Of a stretch of DNA of 50,701 nucleotides, positions 15,472 through 24,404 are shown piece by piece; position 1 is the stretch's first letter, and each line of letters opens with the position of its first letter. The translations under genes were made by a program, and so were the position numbers. The notes under the pieces were generated by a model, which was not told the DNA's origin, made no database searches, and was given only the letters and a program-made list of their open reading frames with translations. The stretch comes from Legionellales bacterium UBA4759 (lineage in GTDB: Bacteria; Pseudomonadota; Gammaproteobacteria; Legionellales; Legionellaceae): NCBI GenBank assembly GCA_002403515.1, contig DHHZ01000094.1:1-50701 (forward strand). Direction: 5' to 3'.

Positions 15472-18357
15472 ATGGCCTCCAAGTACGATAATATCAAATC
15501 TTTAGGTAAAAATTCGAGAACCCGAGTGGTGATTATTTTTACTGCAAGTATTCTTATTGGTTCAGTATTATATGGTTATTTTAAGTTAAAAAATCGTGGA
15601 GCTCTCGGGGTGGCCTCTGAGGCCAGTATTGGTGGTTCGCCAAATATTCAATCTATTCCAGGTGCGTTAAATCAAACGGCTCAGTACAGCAATTTACAAA
15701 ATCAGCAAAATATTCAACAAGCCGAAACTGCACTTAAAACTGGTGCAAGCGCCATTCCTACAATTGTAAGCATGAAAAAATTTGATGGGACTCAAGCAAT
15801 AGGTCCTCAAGGCGGCACTGGAGGTCTTGGATTTTCTTCACTTGCGCTTTTAGATAATGGGCCTGTCAAACCACTATGGTTGCAAAACTTAGGTGAAACC
15901 AATTGTGCAAAAGATTCATTGAAAACAGCAGTCCAAAATGGCGCTAAAATTACTGATCTGAAAGATTATTGTAATTGTAGTCAATTGAAAAATTTTGGCT
16001 TTTCCTTGTCAGATATTCAGTCTGTCTGTGATTGTCGTGAATTGAGATTATTGGGATACTCTGCATTAGATTTAAAAAATTTAGGATTTAATTCCTCAGA
16101 ACTAAGAAATTGTGGATACAGTGCTTGTGAAGAGAAAGCAGCTGGTTTTAGTGCTGCAGAAATGAAAAATGCAGGTTTTGGAGATGGCGAACTTAAAGGC
16201 GCTGGTTTTAATCCAGAAGATGTTGATAGCGTTAGTGGTTTACCTCACGGGATGAGCCCTTCAGATATACAAAAAAATAATTGTAGCCCTGATTATTTAA
16301 AAGAATTAAAAGCCAAAGGCGTGAATGCTGCTGCGATCCGAAGAATCAGTGGTTGTGATGCTCAACAATTATTAGCATCTGGATTTACACCCAAGGATTT
16401 AAAAAATGCAGGCTTTACAGCGAGTGATTTGTTGAATGCAGGGGTAAGTCCAAATGATTTAAAAAATGCAGGTTATGATGCCAAGAGTTTATTGGATTCT
16501 GGATTAACACCTGATGATTTAAAAGCTCTTGGATATACGCCAGAACAAATGAGGGCTGCTGGAGTCCCTCTTTCAGAATTAAATAAAAATAAAGCATGTA
16601 GTCCCTCGGAAATTCAAAAAGCAAGAGCTTCTGGAATGGATGCCAAAGCCATTCATGACAAAATGGGATGTAGTGCAAAAGATTTATTGAATAATGGCTT
16701 TACTCCTGCTGATATATTAAAAGCTGGTTTTACACCAAAAGATTTATTAGATGCGGGTGCAACTCCCAATGATTTATTGTCAGCAGGAGTTTCACCAGAT
16801 GAGTTAGCCAAATTGCAAGCTTTAGGTGCTGGTGCTAATGGTGGTTTGACACCTGATGCCCTTTCTAAACTCATTGCAGCACATCAAGCTGCATGTAATG
16901 TTGACAGTATTAAAACAGAACTTGCTCAGGGAATGTCAGCCTCAGAAATACATCAAAAGTTTGGCTGTGATGCTGCCGCATTGTTAAAAGCTGGTATATC
17001 ACCGGCTGATCTTGTTAAAGCAGGCTTTACCCCAGCAGAACTTGCAAACGCAGGATTAAGCCCTGCTGATTTATTAAAAGCAGGTTTTACACCAGCCGAC
17101 TTGAAAGCAGCAGGCTATAGCGCTAAAGATTTATTAGCTGCCGGCGTTTCACCTAAAGATTTATTGGATGCAGGATTTAAACCTGATGATTTATTAAAGG
17201 GAGGTGTCAGTCCAGCAGATCTATTAAAAGCAGGTGTTCCTGTGAAAGCATTAAAAGATCTAGGCGTTGATGCAAAAACCTTGTTGGCCGCCGGAGCGAG
17301 TCCAAAGGATTTAAAAGACGCTGGATTTACGGCTGATGATTTAAAAAATGCCGGTGTTGATGATGCGACTTTAAGTGGGCTTGGTTTGAATCCAAAAGCA
17401 GATGCGTTAGCAAGCCTTGCCAACATCCCAGATGCCAATGCAAATAAAGATGCTAACAATCCTTTGGGCGGGCCTTTATTATCACCCACAAATCAAAATG
17501 CACAAAATCTTGATAAGCTTAATGACGTTTTAAAAGACCAGAAGAAAATGCAAGCACAACAAAGATTTCAACAAAAAATTTCTCAACGTGCAGCAACCAT
17601 TCAAGCTTACGCTAACCAACTTTTACAAGGCTGGAAAACAGTCACCGCACAAACTTATGTAGCAGGTGCTGAAAAACAAAAGAAAGATTCGATCTCATCA
17701 GGGATGTCTGCAGGCAATCCAGCCTCTAATAAAGCAGATGCTATGAACAAAACTGGTCAAACGGCTTCATCAGATGCTGGTTTGTATGTAAAAACAGGTG
17801 ATATATTATTTGCTGTAATTGATACAGCCGTTAATACCGATGAGCCAGGCCCAATTTTGGCAACCATCGTCAGTGGCCCATTAAAAAATTCTAAAATTAT
17901 TGGTAGTTTCACCAGTGGGGCTAATGCCGAGAAGTTAACGATGAGTTTTAATACCTTATCAATCCCTGGTGAAAGTAAAACCATCGGAATTTCAGCCTAC
18001 GCGATTGACCCCAACACAGGAAGAACAGCGCTATCAAGCTCTACGGATCATCATTATTTGATGAGATATGGTTCGCTATTTGCCTCAACTTTCCTTGAGG
18101 GTTTTGGTAATGCATTCCAGTCTTCAGATACACAAATTACTATTGGTGGTACAGGTGGTACAACCAATACGACTGTGCAAAATGGTATTGGTCGCTCTCT
18201 GACTGATAATGCTGTTATAGGTTTAGCGACGCTTGGTAAGGCTTGGGGGCAACAAGCTCAAAAAAATATGAATGTGCCTACAACCATTCAGGTTTATTCA
18301 GGAACCCCAATTGGCGTGTTATTTTTACAAGATGTTACCCTAGATACTAAAGGATAA
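15472..18357 (+). CDS. icmE: Type IVB core-complex protein DotG/IcmE with long repeat domain
   Basis: This 961-residue protein matches DotG (IcmE), which spans both membranes of the Dot/Icm core. A transmembrane segment lies near residues 22-42 (VVIIFTASILIGSVLYGYF). Residues about 145-650 are a run of ten-residue repeats with an AGF-xx-xDLLKAGFTPxDLKNAG pattern, as in the Legionella protein (1048 residues). The C-terminal part (about 760-961) is VirB10/TrbI-like: GDILFAVIDTAVNTDEPGP, KNSKIIGSFT and GTPIGVLFLQDV. The repeat region holds four cysteine pairs at a fixed separation of 24 residues (C145-C169, C271-C295, C376-C400, C475-C499). The last gap in the repeats is an Asn/Gln-rich linker. 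Confidence 0.96.
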   Translation: MASKYDNIKSLGKNSRTRVVIIFTASILIGSVLYGYFKLKNRGALGVASEASIGGSPNIQSIPGALNQTAQYSNLQNQQNIQQAETALKTGASAIPTIVSMKKFDGTQAIGPQGGTGGLGFSSLALLDNGPVKPLWLQNLGETNCAKDSLKTAVQNGAKITDLKDYCNCSQLKNFGFSLSDIQSVCDCRELRLLGYSALDLKNLGFNSSELRNCGYSACEEKAAGFSAAEMKNAGFGDGELKGAGFNPEDVDSVSGLPHGMSPSDIQKNNCSPDYLKELKAKGVNAAAIRRISGCDAQQLLASGFTPKDLKNAGFTASDLLNAGVSPNDLKNAGYDAKSLLDSGLTPDDLKALGYTPEQMRAAGVPLSELNKNKACSPSEIQKARASGMDAKAIHDKMGCSAKDLLNNGFTPADILKAGFTPKDLLDAGATPNDLLSAGVSPDELAKLQALGAGANGGLTPDALSKLIAAHQAACNVDSIKTELAQGMSASEIHQKFGCDAAALLKAGISPADLVKAGFTPAELANAGLSPADLLKAGFTPADLKAAGYSAKDLLAAGVSPKDLLDAGFKPDDLLKGGVSPADLLKAGVPVKALKDLGVDAKTLLAAGASPKDLKDAGFTADDLKNAGVDDATLSGLGLNPKADALASLANIPDANANKDANNPLGGPLLSPTNQNAQNLDKLNDVLKDQKKMQAQQRFQQKISQRAATIQAYANQLLQGWKTVTAQTYVAGAEKQKKDSISSGMSAGNPASNKADAMNKTGQTASSDAGLYVKTGDILFAVIDTAVNTDEPGPILATIVSGPLKNSKIIGSFTSGANAEKLTMSFNTLSIPGESKTIGISAYAIDPNTGRTALSSSTDHHYLMRYGSLFASTFLEGFGNAFQSSDTQITIGGTGGTTNTTVQNGIGRSLTDNAVIGLATLGKAWGQQAQKNMNVPTTIQVYSGTPIGVLFLQDVTLDTKG
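15904..17390 (+). repeat. Ten-residue tandem repeat domain of DotG with Cys-bracketed spacers
   Basis: Roughly forty degenerate 30-base units encode AGF/AGV-(S/T)-(P/A)-x-DL-L/K-x repeats. The units are interrupted by four longer modules that each start with Cys and end with (G/N)C 24 residues later. In Legionella the repeats form pentapeptide-like helical structures. Confidence 0.85.
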
Positions 18358-18359
18358 AC

Positions 18360-19148
18360 ATGAGCGATAATAAAAATTTTGACGAAGAGTATCAATATGT
18401 TGAAGAACCTGATGGCCAAACAATTGAGGTCGAGTCTGAACCCATACCTGAACCAAAGGTTGAAAGTTCTTCAACAAATGATTACGCCAATAAAATAAAT
18501 TCATTAATCAAGCAACCCTCTGTAAAAAGAAATGCAATGATTGCTATTGGCGCGCTCTTAATATTACTCACATTATTAAAATGTGCCGCAAAGCCAAGTG
18601 TTAAACAAGAAATGGAAGAACCCAAACCTTTGCCAATGAAGCAAATTGGTGGTGTGCCTGTGCGACCTATGCAACAGGATTTAGGAGGTTCTGATATTAA
18701 TACACTAATGGATATGCAAAAGAATATGCAAGCCAATTTAGTGGCTATGAATGATAAGGTGAACGCTTTAACAGGTCAGCTGAATACACTCAATTCGAAT
18801 AACCAAGTTCTCCAGCAACAATTAAGTCAGTTATTGTCTAAATTACAAAGTATGCAACAATCACTCGATGAAGCGATTGCTTCAGCGAAGGCTAGACCTC
18901 AAATTCAAGCAACAAGATCACATGCTATCCGCTCAAGGCATTATGAACCTGCTATACCAAGACTTAATTATTTTGTTCAAGCCATTATTCCTGGTCGTGC
19001 TTGGTTAATCAGCTCTCAAGGAAAAACCGTAACAGTTCGAGTTGGTTCTATAATACCTGGCTATGGTACGGTTAAATTCATTGATGCGAAACAAGGTCGA
19101 GTGATGATGTCATCGAGTAAAGTATTTGTTTTCAATCAAGCTGATTAA
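18360..19148 (+). CDS. icmG: Type IVB inner-membrane protein DotF/IcmG
   Basis: This 262-residue protein matches DotF (IcmG). It has an acidic cytosolic N-terminus, one transmembrane segment near residues 58-76 (NAMIAIGALLILLTLLKCAA) and a periplasmic coiled coil around residues 115-175 (MDMQKNMQANLVAMNDKVNAL and a Gln-rich heptad region). A C-terminal beta-rich domain follows (YFVQAIIPGRAWLIS, TVRVGSIIPGYGTVKFIDAKQGRVMMSS). In Legionella it is attached to the core complex and is not strictly essential. It starts three bases after the icmE stop. Confidence 0.93.
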   Translation: MSDNKNFDEEYQYVEEPDGQTIEVESEPIPEPKVESSSTNDYANKINSLIKQPSVKRNAMIAIGALLILLTLLKCAAKPSVKQEMEEPKPLPMKQIGGVPVRPMQQDLGGSDINTLMDMQKNMQANLVAMNDKVNALTGQLNTLNSNNQVLQQQLSQLLSKLQSMQQSLDEAIASAKARPQIQATRSHAIRSRHYEPAIPRLNYFVQAIIPGRAWLISSQGKTVTVRVGSIIPGYGTVKFIDAKQGRVMMSSSKVFVFNQAD

Positions 19149-19163
19149 TCGATAGGGGGGGAC

Positions 19164-19703
19164 ATGGACCAATATATGAATATTTTTCAAAATCTGCAAC
19201 CCTCACTTTTACAACTTGAAAATCTTATTACCGCAGTTGCTTATTTAATGGGTGTGCATTTTTTAATAAAAGGAATAGGTGCTCTTAAACACGCAGGTGA
19301 GATGCGTTCTCATATGTCACAACAGCATTCTATGAAAGAACCTATGTATTATTTATTGGTAGGTTCTATGTTGTTGTATTTACCTACGGCGCTTTCTGTT
19401 TTTTTAACAACAGTATTTGGTTCGGATGATATTCTTCAATATAGTCAGCTTCAGAGCTCGAATACAATTTTGAATTCTATGTTTGGTGCTGCGGGTGTTT
19501 TTGGGCAAGACATGGTCATTTTTGTTCAAATTATTGGATTAATTGCGTTTATTCGGGGTTGGCTCTTGGTGGCAAAAGGTGCGCAACAAGGAGGCCATCA
19601 GCAAGGTGGTATGGGCAAAGGAATGATGCATATATTTGGTGGTATAATGGCTATTAATATTGTTCAAACATTGAATGTCATAAGCAATACTCTATTTGGT
19701 TAA
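19164..19703 (+). CDS. icmC: Type IVB inner-membrane protein DotE/IcmC
   Basis: This 179-residue protein matches DotE (IcmC), a small multi-span inner-membrane protein. Hydrophobic segments lie near residues 18-40 (LITAVAYLMGVHFLIKGI), 63-82 and 112-130, with a Gly-rich loop (GAQQGGHQQGGMGKGM) before a last segment. It is related in sequence to the two DotP proteins encoded next to it: each has an A(Y)xxG-x-FxI motif followed by a KxPMxxLxxSxxLxxLP motif. AGGGGGG forms a strong ribosome binding site. Confidence 0.92.
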   Translation: MDQYMNIFQNLQPSLLQLENLITAVAYLMGVHFLIKGIGALKHAGEMRSHMSQQHSMKEPMYYLLVGSMLLYLPTALSVFLTTVFGSDDILQYSQLQSSNTILNSMFGAAGVFGQDMVIFVQIIGLIAFIRGWLLVAKGAQQGGHQQGGMGKGMMHIFGGIMAINIVQTLNVISNTLFG

Positions 19704-19712
19704 ATAAAGTAT

Positions 19713-19741
19713 TTGCATTTTGATTAAATTTGAAGCATAAT
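19713..19741 (+). promoter_or_regulatory. Sigma70-type promoter upstream of the dotP pair
   Basis: TTGCAT, a 17-base spacer and CATAAT lie in the 75-base gap between icmC and the first icmD, with the -10 ending 37 bases before the ATG. Each hexamer has one or two mismatches to consensus, and spacing is optimal. Confidence 0.5.
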
Positions 19742-19778
19742 TGCGCCATCAGTTTTAATTTGTAATGGTATATTATCT

Positions 19779-20132
19779 ATGAACTTCATTCGTATTCTTC
19801 TTCTTTGTTTTTTTCCTATTTTTGTGTGTGCAGAAAATTTAAGCTTGGGTGATTTGGCTTCGAATGTGACGCACAGTTTTGAAGCAATAACCAAATTGAT
19901 TACAGCAGGTGCCTATATTGGTGGAATCATGTTTTTTATTGTGGCGATATTCCAATTTAAACAGTATAAAGAAAATCCAACCCAAGTACCTCTTAGTAAA
20001 CCCATGATGATTTTATTCATGTCTTCAGCGCTTATCTTTTTACCTGAATTTGTTAATTCAGTAAATACAACGATATTTGGGCCGAATATAGCAGTGGCAA
20101 GACCTGAAGGGTTCTTACCTGGTGTTTATTAA
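19779..20132 (+). CDS. icmD: Type IVB inner-membrane protein DotP/IcmD, first copy
   Basis: This 117-residue protein matches DotP (IcmD). A signal peptide (MNFIRILLLCFFPIFVCA) is followed by two transmembrane segments (TAGAYIGGIMFFIVAIFQF and MMILFMSSALIFLPEFV) joined by a short basic loop with KENPTQVPLSKPMM. It is about the size of Legionella IcmD (132). A second, highly similar copy follows 83 bases downstream. No strong ribosome binding site is visible before the ATG. Confidence 0.92.
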   Translation: MNFIRILLLCFFPIFVCAENLSLGDLASNVTHSFEAITKLITAGAYIGGIMFFIVAIFQFKQYKENPTQVPLSKPMMILFMSSALIFLPEFVNSVNTTIFGPNIAVARPEGFLPGVY

Positions 20133-20214
20133 AAAATTTATGAGGTAGGGATTGTATATTTCTAAATTATCATCAATAATGATGATTAAATTCAATTGTT
20201 TAAATGGAGAAATC

Positions 20215-20580
20215 ATGGTTTCAAAAATTATAAAAAAAATGTCTCAATTGGTATTTCTTCTTCTTGGCTCTAGTTTGAGTTTTGCTCAAGGTGAATCTAT
20301 TGGTACTTTGGCTGCAAACGTCACCAAATCATTTAGTAGTATTACAACTTTCTTGACAGCAGGTGCTTACGTTGGTGGGGTATGTTTTTTTATTGTTGCT
20401 GTTTTCCAATTTAAACAACACAAAGAAAATCCAGCTCAAAATCCTTTAAGTAAACCAATGATGATTTTGGCTATGTCGTCAGCCTTAATATTCCTACCAA
20501 CTTTCATAGGTTCGGTTAGTCAGACTATATTTGGTAGTTCGTCAAAAGCAGGAACAGCCACTGGTTTCCAGCCTACATAG
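20215..20580 (+). CDS. icmD: Type IVB inner-membrane protein DotP/IcmD, second copy
   Basis: This 121-residue protein is a close paralogue of the preceding one: TAGAYVGGVCFFIVAVFQFKQHKENPAQ and LSKPMMILAMSSALIFLPTFI nearly repeat it. It has a different signal peptide (SQLVFLLLGSSLSFA) and an unrelated C-terminal tail. An upstream start at 20152 would add 21 residues before the signal peptide. The ATG at 20215 has a well-placed GGAGAA and is preferred. A strong terminator follows, so it ends the transcription unit. Confidence 0.9.
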   Translation: MVSKIIKKMSQLVFLLLGSSLSFAQGESIGTLAANVTKSFSSITTFLTAGAYVGGVCFFIVAVFQFKQHKENPAQNPLSKPMMILAMSSALIFLPTFIGSVSQTIFGSSSKAGTATGFQPT

Positions 20581-20607
20581 AATCGAATTCTATTGTTGTT
20601 TTATTAG

Positions 20608-20641
20608 CCTGCTTGACATATGGTCAAGCAGGTTTTTTTTT
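20608..20641 (+). terminator. Strong rho-independent terminator after the dotP pair
   Basis: A perfect ten-base-pair stem (CCTGCTTGAC / GTCAAGCAGG) with a five-base loop is followed by nine T residues. It separates the dotP pair from icmJ-icmB. Confidence 0.92.
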
Positions 20642-20711
20642 GTTTATAAAATCATTGACAAAATTCATGGTTAAAGTGAAACTTGATAAGAGATCATAAA
20701 AAAAAAATAAA

Positions 20712-21353
20712 ATGACAGAACTACAGCCTTTTCAAAACAACATCCTTGAATTAAGAGCTTCTCCAGATTCTTGGAGATTATTTTCTGCACGAAAATCAGA
20801 TCCTAACTTCCATCCTTTTGAAAAAAAAGTTTTTGAAAGAGATGCTTATAGATGCCATTTTTGTGGTTTTCAGGCTAAAGAATTTCAAGAAATTGTAAAT
20901 TTAGATGGAAATTTCCGTAATAATAAAATTAGTAATCTGGTAACTGCTTGTGTGTTTTGCACACAATGTTTTTTTCTAGAATCGATTGGTGTTGGTGGTG
21001 TTGGTGGTTTTGGTGGCGGAATACTTATTTATATGCCAGAGTTTTCACAAGCCGAAATTAATAGCATTTGCCATGTTCTATTTTGTGCTATTACCAACAA
21101 TTCATCCTATAAAAATACTGCACAAAATATCTATTTAAATCTTAAGTTGCGTTCTGCTATGGTTGACGCAAAATTTGGAGAGGGATCATCCGAACCTGCA
21201 AACTTTGGTCATTTACTGATTGATGCGTCTCATGTGGGTGAGGAAATTTTAAAAAAAATGACAGAAGGCCTTCGAATATTACCATCAAGGGCTCGATTTA
21301 GAACACAAATTGAGGCCTGGGCTTCAAGCGCTATTTTAGATATTAATTCTTAA
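20712..21353 (+). CDS. icmJ: Type IVB coupling-complex protein DotN/IcmJ
   Basis: This 213-residue cytosolic protein matches DotN (IcmJ), which binds the DotL tail in the coupling complex. The zinc site resembles an HNH-type fold: CHFC at residues 48-51 and CVFC at 80-83, with NLDGNFRNNKISNL between. A Gly-rich insertion (GVGGVGGFGGG) follows and is conserved in the family. The C-terminal half carries LINASHVGEEILKKM-like sequence and EGLRILPSRARF. It is the first gene after the terminator. A TTGACA at 20655 could be part of its promoter, but no convincing -10 was found. Confidence 0.94.
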   Translation: MTELQPFQNNILELRASPDSWRLFSARKSDPNFHPFEKKVFERDAYRCHFCGFQAKEFQEIVNLDGNFRNNKISNLVTACVFCTQCFFLESIGVGGVGGFGGGILIYMPEFSQAEINSICHVLFCAITNNSSYKNTAQNIYLNLKLRSAMVDAKFGEGSSEPANFGHLLIDASHVGEEILKKMTEGLRILPSRARFRTQIEAWASSAILDINS

Positions 21354-21372
21354 ATGTATTTGGGAGTGTTGC

Positions 21373-24300
21373 ATGGTTAAGTGGGCTGAAAATTTTTTTG
21401 ATGGTTTTGATACCTTTTTAGCATGGCTCAGTACCTTTTTAAAACAATATACAATGAATTATTGTGATCTGGAAACAGCAGATAGCCAAACGGTGTTGGT
21501 AAATCATGATGGTACGATGGTTTCAATATTAGAAATTGAAGGTATTACTGCATTGATTGGACAAGATGAGTTCGACCAATTAATCAGTGGCTTAGAGAAT
21601 GCTTTACATGGCGCAATGAGCAGATCTGGATTTGCTTTTCAAATCTATTTTTCATACGACAGAGAAAATATACAAAAATACATCGAAAATAATTTTAAAG
21701 CCGCTATAGATACAGCTGAAAGATTGCAGTTAGATTTGAATGACTTATTTAAGGAGCGCACTGAAATTTTGTCGCAGTATTGTGGATTGGAAAAGTGTTA
21801 TATTGCCATGTTCACTAGACCACAGAGTCTACCTAAAGAACAACTAGAGATGGCTAATAAGGAAAAAAACATCTTACTAAAAGAGAACAAAATACCGCCG
21901 TTTGGACGATCTCAGACTATTTTTGCTGCATATCCTGAGATGCGAAATAATCATGATGCTTATGTTCGTTCATTTTGTACTGATTTGGCTGAATTAAAAG
22001 TGGTTGCTCGACTATTGACAATTCATGACGCTGTTCACATCATTAGAAAAACAGTTGATCCAGATTTTACTGGACCTGATTGGAGGGCTTGTTTGCCAGG
22101 GGATGAAATTTCTGCACGGGAAATACAAGACTTTGAAGGCGATATTTCAGATGTTTTTTGGCCTGCATTGGCCAAACAAGTTATTCCACGTGATGCAGAG
22201 ATATATGATCGCCGTACTGTCAAAGTTGGAGATAAAATTTATTCTTCTGTTTTTATTGATCTATTTCCCAAAGACATTCGACCCTTTTTGATTTTATTTG
22301 CTAGAATTTTACCAACAAATGTGCCATGGCGCATAAGTTTTTTAGTTGAAAGTGAAGGATTACCGACTGTTAAGTTAAAGGGAATTTTAAGTTCAGTATT
22401 GGCTTTTTCTTCAGCGCAAAATCGATTAATCAGTGACTCTGTTAATTTATTAGATTATTTAAACTTAAACACAGATGAAACCTTAATTAGGTTAAGGGTT
22501 GTTGCAACTACGTATGCGCCTGAAAACGATATGGGTTTATTAAGAAGACGAGCATCTGAATTGGTAAAAGCTATTCAAGGCTGGGGTTCTATGGATGTTT
22601 CAGAGGTATGTGGCGACCCTTTTGCAGGGTTTGTAGCCTCGACACTTGCCACTTCACTCAATAGTCCCGCGGTTCCCACGGTAGCGCCGTTGTTCGAAAT
22701 TTTAAAAATGATGCCTTGGACTCGTCCTGCATCACCATGGGAGTATGGTGCTATTTTATTTAGAACGCCTGATGGTAAACCATGGCCATTTCAACCAGGC
22801 TCTAGTTTACAAACCACATGGATTGACTTAGTTTACGCAAGACCTGGTTCAGGTAAATCTGTTTTGGCAAATGCGCAAAATTTAGGATTGTGTTTGTTGG
22901 GAGGACTTTCTCGTCTTCCTAGGATTGCAATTATTGATATTGGACCATCCAGTAGTGGTCTAATTTCTTTAATCAAAGAGGCCTTGCCCCCTAAAAATAG
23001 ACATCTTGCAGCATTTTATCGTTTACAAATGACGCCCGAATACTCCATTAATCCTTTTGATACCCAATTGGGCTTTCGTTTTCCAACGGCTCTGGAAAGG
23101 GCTTTTTTAGTGAATTTTGTCAGTTTGTTGGCTACACCCGTTGGTGCACCTAAATCTTATGATGGTATGAATGATTTGGTGGGCATGATTATTGATGAGA
23201 TGTATAAAAATTTCTCTGATGAATTTCAGCCAACACCATATTCCCCTGGGGTTGATTTATTTTTAGACTCTATTTTAGAAGAAATTGGTTTTAGAAAAGA
23301 TTCTAAATCAACTTGGTGGGAAGTGACTGATAATCTTTTTGCCGCAGGCCTAGAACATGAGGCAAGTCTTGCGCAAAGATATGCGATGCCATTATTATCA
23401 GACGCCGTATCCACTTGTCGAAGTGCTTCGATTGAAGATTTGTATGGGAAAATTACCACACCTACTGGTGAATCATTAATTAATGCCTTCTCGCGTATGA
23501 TTTCCTCCGCAGTTCGAGAGTATCCTATTTTATCAAGAGTTACGGCTTTTGATTTGGGTGAAAGTCGCATTGTATCCTTGGATTTAGACGAAGTGGCTAA
23601 ATCCGGTGGTGACTCCGCAGACAGACAAACGGCTGTGATGTATATGCTTGCGCGTTATGTATTGGCTAGACACTTTTATCTTACTGAAGATATTTTAGGT
23701 CAGTGTCCAGAGCAATATCTGTCTTACCATCGTGAAAGAATTCGAGAAATCAGAGAAGATCCTAAACGTATTGTTTATGATGAATTCCACCGCACCTCTA
23801 AATCTCAATCAGTTAGAGATCAGGTCCTTATTGATATGCGTGAAGGTCGAAAATGGAATGTTCAAATCTCCTTGCTATCTCAAGCTATCGAAGACTTTGA
23901 CTCCATTATGATTGATTTTGCTACTGCAATTTACATCATGGATGCAGGTCCAACCCAAGCTGTTGACAAAACCGTTAAGATTTTTGGTTTGAATGAAACT
24001 GCTAGGCTTGCCCTTAAAAATAGAGTGCATGGTCCAAGACCAGGTGGCGGTACATTTCTGGTACAATACTCAACCAAAATGGGATTGAATGTTCAATTGC
24101 TGACTTTAACTCTGGGACCAATTGAATTGTGGGCATTTAGTACCACAGCAGAGGATGTGATTATAAGAAATCATCTCTATAGACATTTGGGACCCATGGA
24201 AGCTAGACGTTATTTGGCCATAGTCTTTCCTGAGGGGACTGCAACCAAAGAATTGGCCAAACGTTTGAAAGATATTTCTGAAGAAAAAGGCCTCATTAAA

Positions 24301-24393
24301 GAGGAACAAAAAGAAAGTATTATCATGGAGTTAGTAAAAGATTTATTAGCCGGTTATGCCAAAGATCCGAATAAAAATATTTTGATTGATTAA
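21373..24393 (+). CDS. icmB: Type IVB VirB4-like ATPase DotO/IcmB
   Basis: At 1006 residues this is a full-length DotO (IcmB), the VirB4-family ATPase at the cytosolic base of the Dot/Icm machine. The Walker A loop ARPGSGKS is at residues 489-496 and Walker B VYDEFHR is at about 801-807. The N-terminal half contains FGRSQTIFAAYPEMRNNHDAYVRSFC and VIPRDAEIYDRRTVKVGDK, and the C-terminal half GPRPGGGTFLVQYSTKMG, all family-specific. GGGAGTG forms a good ribosome binding site. It is 19 bases downstream of icmJ and 11 upstream of radA, so radA may be read from the same transcript. Confidence 0.97.
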   Translation: MVKWAENFFDGFDTFLAWLSTFLKQYTMNYCDLETADSQTVLVNHDGTMVSILEIEGITALIGQDEFDQLISGLENALHGAMSRSGFAFQIYFSYDRENIQKYIENNFKAAIDTAERLQLDLNDLFKERTEILSQYCGLEKCYIAMFTRPQSLPKEQLEMANKEKNILLKENKIPPFGRSQTIFAAYPEMRNNHDAYVRSFCTDLAELKVVARLLTIHDAVHIIRKTVDPDFTGPDWRACLPGDEISAREIQDFEGDISDVFWPALAKQVIPRDAEIYDRRTVKVGDKIYSSVFIDLFPKDIRPFLILFARILPTNVPWRISFLVESEGLPTVKLKGILSSVLAFSSAQNRLISDSVNLLDYLNLNTDETLIRLRVVATTYAPENDMGLLRRRASELVKAIQGWGSMDVSEVCGDPFAGFVASTLATSLNSPAVPTVAPLFEILKMMPWTRPASPWEYGAILFRTPDGKPWPFQPGSSLQTTWIDLVYARPGSGKSVLANAQNLGLCLLGGLSRLPRIAIIDIGPSSSGLISLIKEALPPKNRHLAAFYRLQMTPEYSINPFDTQLGFRFPTALERAFLVNFVSLLATPVGAPKSYDGMNDLVGMIIDEMYKNFSDEFQPTPYSPGVDLFLDSILEEIGFRKDSKSTWWEVTDNLFAAGLEHEASLAQRYAMPLLSDAVSTCRSASIEDLYGKITTPTGESLINAFSRMISSAVREYPILSRVTAFDLGESRIVSLDLDEVAKSGGDSADRQTAVMYMLARYVLARHFYLTEDILGQCPEQYLSYHRERIREIREDPKRIVYDEFHRTSKSQSVRDQVLIDMREGRKWNVQISLLSQAIEDFDSIMIDFATAIYIMDAGPTQAVDKTVKIFGLNETARLALKNRVHGPRPGGGTFLVQYSTKMGLNVQLLTLTLGPIELWAFSTTAEDVIIRNHLYRHLGPMEARRYLAIVFPEGTATKELAKRLKDISEEKGLIKEEQKESIIMELVKDLLAGYAKDPNKNILID

Positions 24394-24404
24394 TAGTGAT
24401 TTGA

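Noticed and set aside
20655..20660. Perfect TTGACA upstream of icmJ as a promoter
   Set aside because: No acceptable -10 hexamer lies 16-18 bases downstream, so it was not listed as a feature.
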